This document shows positions 59,384 through 64,000 of a DNA stretch of 64,000 nt, one piece after another. The stretch is taken from the NCBI GenBank assembly GCA_951813515.1, contig OX638346.1:186001-250000 (forward strand). The letters are read 5' to 3'. The position numbers and the translations under genes were made by a program. Position 1 is the stretch's first letter. Each line of letters begins with the position of its first letter. This stretch comes from an uncultured Pseudomonadales bacterium (GTDB lineage: Bacteria; Pseudomonadota; Gammaproteobacteria; Pseudomonadales; Azotimanducaceae). Under the pieces are notes generated by a model that worked only from the letters and a program-made list of their open reading frames with translations, ran no database searches and was not told where the DNA came from.

Positions 59384-59773
59384 ATGAGCGACGTACTGGA
59401 CGACACTCGATCGAAGACACTCGATCCAGACCTGAAGGATCTCATCGAGACCAATGACCGGTCGAAGAAGGGTTACATCTTCTGCATCGCGTGCGAGCAC
59501 GTCATCGGCCACGTCAATGATCGCGTTGACATCATGGGCGCACACGAACACAGCATGACGAATCCCTACGGCGTCACGCACACGTTCGGCTGCTACTCCG
59601 AAGCCCCCGGAGTAGACCTGTTTGGCGAGCCGACAGCGGCGGATACCTGGTTTCCTGGTTTCAGTTGGCGCCTCGCCTGCTGCGAAGGATGCGGACAGCA
59701 CATGGGCTGGATGTTCGAGCGCAACAATGAGTCGTTTTGCGGCTTGATCGTTTCCCAGATTCGGGCCGGGTAG
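59384..59773 (+). CDS. Bacterial CULT-domain (cereblon-like) protein
   Basis: A 129-residue protein. Two zinc CxxC pairs, CIAC in GYIFCIACEHVIGH and CEGC in WRLACCEGCGQHMGWMF, frame a beta-tent fold. The pattern WFPGFSW … GW, with THTFGC before and FCGLIVSQI after, matches the CULT domain known from human cereblon and a Magnetospirillum homologue. In those, three tryptophans form a cage for cyclic imide or uridine-like ligands. The ATG at 59384 was chosen; the frame upstream is not conserved-looking. Biological role in bacteria is unknown. Confidence 0.8.
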   Translation: MSDVLDDTRSKTLDPDLKDLIETNDRSKKGYIFCIACEHVIGHVNDRVDIMGAHEHSMTNPYGVTHTFGCYSEAPGVDLFGEPTAADTWFPGFSWRLACCEGCGQHMGWMFERNNESFCGLIVSQIRAG

Positions 59774-59785
59774 TCGCGGGTAATC

Positions 59786-60487
59786 GTGGATCAAGGGGCC
59801 GTGTTCGACCCGGAGGCATTCGATGTCATTACATTGGACTGCTACGGTACGCTGATCGACTGGCAAGGCGGGATCGTCGACTATCTCCAGCCCGTGCTGG
59901 AACGCCACGACGCGCACGTCACCGATGACTTCATCCTCGAATTCTTCGCCGCCACCGAACCCGTCCTGCAGCGGGAAGGCGGCAAGTACGAGGACGTCCT
60001 GCGCGGCATCCTGGATCGCTTCGGCACGCGCCTGGCTTTCGTGCCCACCCCCGCCGAACGCGATGGCTTCCCGGCGAGCCTCGGCGAGTGGAAGCCATTC
60101 CCCGATACCGTCGATGCGCTAACGCGTCTCGGCGAACGATTTAAGCTCGCCGTGATCTCCAATGTCGACGATGCTCTCTTTTCGCAAACGAAGTCGACAC
60201 TCACCGTCGAGTTTGCCCACGTCATGACTGCGGAGCGGGCCGGCGCGTATAAACCCGATAACCGCATCTTCGAGGCCGCGCTGACGGCTATCGGCTGCGG
60301 TCGAGACAGGATTCTGCACGTTGCCCAGAGCCTGTTCCACGACATCGCCCCCGCCAACGCGCTAGGACTCGCCACGGTCTGGATCGACCGAAACCAGGGG
60401 TCGCAGGGTGCGGCGCGGGAGACCCAGGCGCAGCCGACCTGGACCTATCCGACACTCGGCGAATTCGCCGACGCCGCCGTCGGCTGA
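59786..60487 (+). CDS. HAD-superfamily hydrolase, haloacid-dehalogenase type II-like
   Basis: A 233-residue HAD protein. Motif I is ITLDCYGTLIDWQGG (nucleophile Asp), motif II is LAVISNVDDALF, motif III is the lysine in AGAYKPDNRIFEAAL, and motif IV lies in AQSLFHDIAPANALG. The DCYGTLIDW form is shared with L-2-haloacid dehalogenases, but most such homologues act as phosphatases. GTG start 12 bp after the CULT gene, so likely one transcript. Confidence 0.85.
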   Translation: MDQGAVFDPEAFDVITLDCYGTLIDWQGGIVDYLQPVLERHDAHVTDDFILEFFAATEPVLQREGGKYEDVLRGILDRFGTRLAFVPTPAERDGFPASLGEWKPFPDTVDALTRLGERFKLAVISNVDDALFSQTKSTLTVEFAHVMTAERAGAYKPDNRIFEAALTAIGCGRDRILHVAQSLFHDIAPANALGLATVWIDRNQGSQGAARETQAQPTWTYPTLGEFADAAVG

Positions 60488-60495
60488 CAGGCGCA

Positions 60496-60984
60496 ATGTC
60501 TCGCGACATCAGCATCGACATCGCCAAGGAGTACCTGCACTTCTCGGCAGCCCATTTCACCGTGTTTTCGGCAACCGAGCGGGAGAACCTCCACGGCCAC
60601 AACTTCCAGGTTGAAGCGACCTTCCGTGGCCACGTCGGTGACGACGGCCTGTGCTTCGACTACAACGTGGTCAAGACCAGGCTCAAGACGCTTTGCGACG
60701 CACTGGACGAGATCATGCTTTTGCCGGGCCGGTGTCCCCACCTCGAGATCAGCGTGCAGCAGAACCACACCGTCGTCGCGTTCCATGACGAACGGCTGCC
60801 ATTCCTGCACCGGGACGTCAAGGTGCTGCCGGTGCGCAACGTCACCGTGGAGGAGCTTGCTCACTGGCTGATCGGAGAGTTGACCGGCGAACCCGAGATC
60901 GCCGCGCTACCGGTCACGGAGATCGAATTGCGCGTCTCTTCCGGGGCCGGGCAATGGGCACGCGCCACCTGGACATCGCCGTGA
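60496..60984 (+). CDS. 6-pyruvoyl-tetrahydropterin synthase/QueD-family protein, PTPS-III-like
   Basis: A 162-residue T-fold enzyme acting on dihydroneopterin triphosphate. Zinc histidines are in FSAAHF and LHGHNF. The catalytic cysteine of QueD (CxxxHGH) is not present; the sequence reads ERENLHGHN, with Glu three residues before the HGH. An ExxHGH motif defines the PTPS-III subgroup, which makes 6-hydroxymethyl-dihydropterin for folate and can bypass FolB. The next gene is an SDR overlapping by 4 bp, and a YhhQ-type transporter follows, so a queuosine link is also possible. Confidence 0.82.
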   Translation: MSRDISIDIAKEYLHFSAAHFTVFSATERENLHGHNFQVEATFRGHVGDDGLCFDYNVVKTRLKTLCDALDEIMLLPGRCPHLEISVQQNHTVVAFHDERLPFLHRDVKVLPVRNVTVEELAHWLIGELTGEPEIAALPVTEIELRVSSGAGQWARATWTSP

Positions 60985-61676
60985 AGCTCCTCGTCATCAC
61001 CGGCGCTTCCGCGGGTATCGGTGCCGCGGCGGCCGCCGCCTTCCTCGCGGACGGATATGCCGTGGTCAACATGTCACGGCGACCCTGTCCGGTAAGCGGC
61101 GTCGTCCACGTTCCCTGTGATCTGGCGAATCCCGACTTCCTGGACGCCGTGGCGGATGTGATCGGACCATTGGCGAGGGACGCAGAGCAAACCGTGCTGG
61201 TCCACAACGCGTCGCGGCTGGAACATGACACGGCGACCACCACGCCAAGCGATGCATTGCGCCAGGTCATCGAACTCAACGTCATCGCCGCCAATACGCT
61301 GAACCAGCACCTCATACCGACCATGGCCGCAGGGTCCAGCGTTCTCCTCGTCGGTTCGACTCTGTCAGAAAAGGCCGTGCCAGGCAGCTTTTCCTATGTC
61401 ATCTCGAAACATGCCGTCATCGGCATGATGCGGGCGCTCTGTCAGGACCTCGCCGGATCCGGTATTCACACCGCGTGCATCTGTCCGGGATTCACCGATA
61501 CGGAAATGCTGCGCGAACACGTTCCGGCGGATGCGATGGCCGCCGTGGCCGAAATGTCCGCCTTCGATCGTCTCATCGAACCAGCCGAAATCGCCGAGAC
61601 GCTTCTGTTCGCCGCAGCCCATCCAGTGGTGAACGGGGCGGTCATCCACGCCAACCTCGGTCAACGCGAGCGCTAG
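60981..61676 (+). CDS. Short-chain dehydrogenase/reductase
   Basis: A 231-residue classical SDR with cofactor motif LVITGASAGIGAAAAAAF, the VLVHNASRLE NAG-type motif and the catalytic YVISK (Tyr–Lys). The GTG at 60981 overlaps the PTPS stop (GTGA); an ATG at 60954 is an alternative with a longer overlap. Coupling to a pterin enzyme suggests a pteridine reductase (sepiapterin- or FolM-like), but substrate is inference. Confidence 0.85.
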   Translation: MKLLVITGASAGIGAAAAAAFLADGYAVVNMSRRPCPVSGVVHVPCDLANPDFLDAVADVIGPLARDAEQTVLVHNASRLEHDTATTTPSDALRQVIELNVIAANTLNQHLIPTMAAGSSVLLVGSTLSEKAVPGSFSYVISKHAVIGMMRALCQDLAGSGIHTACICPGFTDTEMLREHVPADAMAAVAEMSAFDRLIEPAEIAETLLFAAAHPVVNGAVIHANLGQRER

Positions 61677-61680
61677 GCTA

Positions 61681-62487
61681 GTGGACTCCGCCGGAACAGA
61701 ACGCCGCATGCTCGAGGGCGCGACGGAACCGCGCAAGCCCGAGAGGATTGACCTGAGGGAACGCCGCGAGCGGGTGTTCCTTGTGCTCGCGGGCTTTTTC
61801 CTCTGTGCGATGACCCTGCTGAACGTCATCGGCATCACGCGTTTCATCGAACTCGGACCGATGACCCTGGCGGTGGGCGTGTTGCCCTACCCCCTCACCT
61901 TCCTCTGCACCGACCTCATCAGCGAACTGTACGGACGCAGGCGGGCGAACTTTCTCGTCGGCGTCGGTTTCGTTCTCAACTTCTTCATCCTGGGGTGCCT
62001 GTGGTTGGGTAACGCAATTCCCGCCGCAGATGTCGACAAGCAACCGCCCTGGCAAGTGCTGGAACTGGCGGAACAGGTCGCGCTCCCCAACGGTGATGTG
62101 CTCTCCGGCGGCGTCGAGCTATTCGGGCTGATTTTCGCCTGCACGTCGGGCGCCGTATTCGCCTCCATGATGGCCTACCTGGCCGCGCAATTCTGTGACG
62201 TGCAGGTGTTCCACTTCCTGAAGCGCCTCACCAGGGGCAAGCATCTCTGGGTACGCAACAATTTCTCGACGTTGACCAGCCAGTTCGTCGACTCTGTCAC
62301 GGTGATCTCGGTCACCTTCGGGGCGGCATTCCTCGCCGGGCAGTACACCATCAAGGCGATGCTGATCCTGATCGGCAGCAACTACGTCTTCAAGGTCTCG
62401 GTCGCGCTGATCGATACCGTGCCGTTCTATATCGGCACGCACTATCTCAAGCGCTACCTCGGGATAGACAACCTCGCGACCTACTGA
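61681..62487 (+). CDS. YhhQ/queuosine-precursor-transporter family (VUT) membrane protein
   Basis: A 268-residue protein with about six or seven helices. The family block PYPLTFLCTDLISELYGRRR and the later NNFSTLTSQFVDSVTV are diagnostic of YhhQ-type transporters that import preQ0 and preQ1. GTG start at 61681 or ATG at 61708. It follows the SDR by 4 bp. The pairing with a pterin-family enzyme fits tRNA queuosine salvage or deazapurine metabolism. Confidence 0.88.
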   Translation: MDSAGTERRMLEGATEPRKPERIDLRERRERVFLVLAGFFLCAMTLLNVIGITRFIELGPMTLAVGVLPYPLTFLCTDLISELYGRRRANFLVGVGFVLNFFILGCLWLGNAIPAADVDKQPPWQVLELAEQVALPNGDVLSGGVELFGLIFACTSGAVFASMMAYLAAQFCDVQVFHFLKRLTRGKHLWVRNNFSTLTSQFVDSVTVISVTFGAAFLAGQYTIKAMLILIGSNYVFKVSVALIDTVPFYIGTHYLKRYLGIDNLATY

Positions 62488-62490
62488 GTT

Positions 62491-63429
62491 TCAGTCAAGA
62501 ATCGAGGCGACGGTCTCCACGGAACGTTCCAGGTGAACGGCCTCGACGCCGCCGATGCGCAGTCGCGTAACGATGAGGTGTGTCATGCCCAGGTCGCCTC
62601 GATATTGCTCGATCTGGTCACGAACCGCGGCAGGTTCACCGACGATGGCCCAATCGTCGACACTGCCCCCCGCTCGCCGCGACGCGCTGGCGGAATCCGC
62701 CCACCTGTCAAGCCTGTCGCGCACTCGCGCAACGAGTCTCGCATCCGAGGACACGAACACCGTGCGCATGACCGGGACTTCCGGGGGCACCTGCCGGTCG
62801 GCGGCTTGACACGCTTCGGCATGGAGCCGGTAGTTCTTCTTCAGTCGATGCCTCGATTCCATCGGCGACGCCAGGTAGGGCGCTCCGAGCGTCCCCGCCT
62901 GGGCAAGCGCCTTGGGCCCGAAGGCCGCGATCCAGATCGGAGGATGCGGTCTCTGGAACGGTCGCGGCGCGACGACTACCGGCTCGGCCCCTTCCGCCAA
63001 GACGACCGGTTCGCCCCGCCAAGCCCGGATCATGTGTTCCAGGCACCACTCGAACCTGCGCCGCTTTTCCCGGGCGGAGACCGAAAATGCGGAAAGCAGG
63101 GATGCCGAGTATCCCCGACCGACGCCAAGGACGACGCGACCATTGGACAGGCGGTCGAGCACGGCCACCTGTTCCGCAGCCTGCAGCGGATTGCGCAGCG
63201 TCAGCAGAAAGGAAGTCGTGCCGAGCAGTATTGTCTCTGTCCGGGCGGCCACCGCCGCCAGGAGCAGGAGCGGCTCCGGCACTGCGCCGCCGCGTGAAAA
63301 GTGGTGCTCAGGGAGCCAGAATGACCGGTATCCCCACGACTCCGCGAGTTCTGCCTGGCGAGCCAGCACTGCCGCGTCCACAGCGTCCGAGATTCGCCAC
63401 GGCGTGAGTCCAATATGCAACGCGCCCAT
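62491..63429 (-). CDS. LLM-class flavin-dependent oxidoreductase
   Basis: A 312-residue luciferase-like monooxygenase. YRSFWLPEHHFSRGG, the LLGTTSFLLTLRNPLQAAEQ block and NGRVVLGVGRGYSASLL fit the LuxA-like MsnO8-type subgroup more than F420 enzymes. The ATG at 63429 begins at ALHIGLTPWR; the open frame further upstream overlaps the next gene and is not conserved-looking. Convergent with the YhhQ gene 3 bp away. Confidence 0.85.
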   Translation of the reverse strand: MGALHIGLTPWRISDAVDAAVLARQAELAESWGYRSFWLPEHHFSRGGAVPEPLLLLAAVAARTETILLGTTSFLLTLRNPLQAAEQVAVLDRLSNGRVVLGVGRGYSASLLSAFSVSAREKRRRFEWCLEHMIRAWRGEPVVLAEGAEPVVVAPRPFQRPHPPIWIAAFGPKALAQAGTLGAPYLASPMESRHRLKKNYRLHAEACQAADRQVPPEVPVMRTVFVSSDARLVARVRDRLDRWADSASASRRAGGSVDDWAIVGEPAAVRDQIEQYRGDLGMTHLIVTRLRIGGVEAVHLERSVETVASILD

Positions 63430-63461
63430 CGCGCTTACCGAAGAAACCCGACGCCTGCCAG

Positions 63462-64000
63462 CTACCCGTCCGGCCGCTGGGCCAGGAGCATCGCCGCCAT
63501 CGTCGCGCGCACCGCCGCGAGATGACGTTCGAGGGCGAATGCCGCGTACAGCGGATCGTCCTTCAGCAGCACGCAGCGCTCGTCCTCCCCGCAATCGAAT
63601 CGCGTCGGACGACCAAAAGTGTTCCCCGCGTCGCCGTACTCGCCGAACTCGCCCGGGTCTCCAAGCGTCCAGATTGCTTCCCAGGTGCCAGGCAAGCCGA
63701 GCATGGGCGCCTGCACCGCTGCCCGCGTATCTTCAGCCGTGCGGTGCAGCACGTCCGCAAAGGTCTCGCTGCCGCCATCGAGCGGCATGCAGTAGTCGCC
63801 GATAGCCTCCTCGACGGCGCGTTCATCGACGTCATAGGTGTTGAAGCGGTCAGCGAAACTGAATCGCCACCAACGCGTCGTGAAGACGGGCACAGCATGG
63901 GCAGGGGACGTCATATCCTGGATAAGGTTGACGATGACGCCGAGATTGGCGTACTTGCGACTCAGGTCGTCTGCGGCGGTAAGCTTGGTTACCGCCGAGT
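63462..64000 (-). CDS. Partial zinc-dependent phospholipase C-like protein (5' end beyond window)
   Basis: The frame is open from the window edge to a stop at 63462, giving about 179 residues of the C-terminal part. It contains VIVNLIQDMTSPAHAVPVF, resembling the HxxQDxxxPxH zinc-binding helix of phospholipase C/S1–P1 nuclease-like proteins, although the first position is Asn. The rest (CMPLDGG, LPGTWEAIWTLGDPGEFG) is not recognised. An internal ATG at 63914 is unlikely to be the start because the motif extends upstream of it. Confidence 0.5.
   Translation of the reverse strand, partial: SAVTKLTAADDLSRKYANLGVIVNLIQDMTSPAHAVPVFTTRWWRFSFADRFNTYDVDERAVEEAIGDYCMPLDGGSETFADVLHRTAEDTRAAVQAPMLGLPGTWEAIWTLGDPGEFGEYGDAGNTFGRPTRFDCGEDERCVLLKDDPLYAAFALERHLAAVRATMAAMLLAQRPDG

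Overview
This is a GC-rich bacterial chromosome segment, most likely from an uncultured gammaproteobacterium. The evidence is gene order: lolB diverges from hemA–prfA–prmC, and nadD–rsfS–mrdA–rodA–mltB–rlpA–dacA follow the Pseudomonas-like cell-wall order. SdhE and LolB are also present, and the respiratory equipment is varied. Genes are tightly packed, often with 1–4 bp stop/start overlaps. I saw no rRNA, tRNA, CRISPR array, phage or IS element.

Layout. 1–5.3 kb holds housekeeping genes (partial ycaQ-like, lolB, hemA, prfA, prmC, moeB). 5.3–12.2 kb is an oxidoreductase and nitrogen-oxide block. A GMC oxidoreductase and a gluconate-dehydrogenase-type small subunit flank a five-gene leftward cluster (CuA subunit II, heme-copper subunit I, Sco, membrane protein, Sco), followed by an FNT-type nitrite channel. 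The five-gene cluster has the gene order of the sNOR nitric oxide reductase (norSY-senC-orf1) of ammonia oxidisers. 12.2–28.4 kb is accessory: a metallophosphoesterase, four type II toxin–antitoxin pairs (two with unusual fused antitoxins), xylulokinase, a PQQ alcohol dehydrogenase, a Uma2-family nuclease, a complete ccoNOQP cbb3 oxidase operon, a hydrolase and lipB.

28.5–36.1 kb carries small catabolic enzymes (cupin, HpaI-type aldolase, HSL-type esterase), sdhE, an NDH-2 fused to a cyclic-nucleotide-binding-like domain, a DUF2784 membrane protein, an LLM flavoprotein and an NHL-repeat protein. In this stretch, at 33656–34006, lies a glutaredoxin-type arsenate reductase whose catalytic cysteine codon is TGA and is followed by a hairpin of bacterial SECIS type. 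This is a strong candidate selenoprotein. 36.3–43 kb holds two very large tandem TonB-dependent receptors sharing a strongly conserved Ala/Gly-rich insert, then a 112-bp tandem repeat.

43.4–54.6 kb is the cell-shape and envelope operon (without rlmH), a divergent ProA-like dehydrogenase, a Lon-N domain protein, uppP and ssb. 54.7–59.8 kb has uvrA with a C-terminal tail encoded by a 45-bp tandem repeat. Next come a ferredoxin-reductase-type flavoprotein, an inverted array of the same 45-bp repeat, and a bacterial CULT (cereblon-like) protein. 59.8–64 kb holds a HAD hydrolase, a PTPS-III-like pterin enzyme, an SDR, a YhhQ-type transporter, an LLM flavoprotein and a truncated zinc-phospholipase-like gene.

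Taken together, the organism appears to respire flexibly (NDH-2, PQQ-ADH, cbb3 oxidase, NO reductase), imports large ligands through TonB receptors and carries many stability or defence modules. All assignments come from reading motifs; no database search was run.
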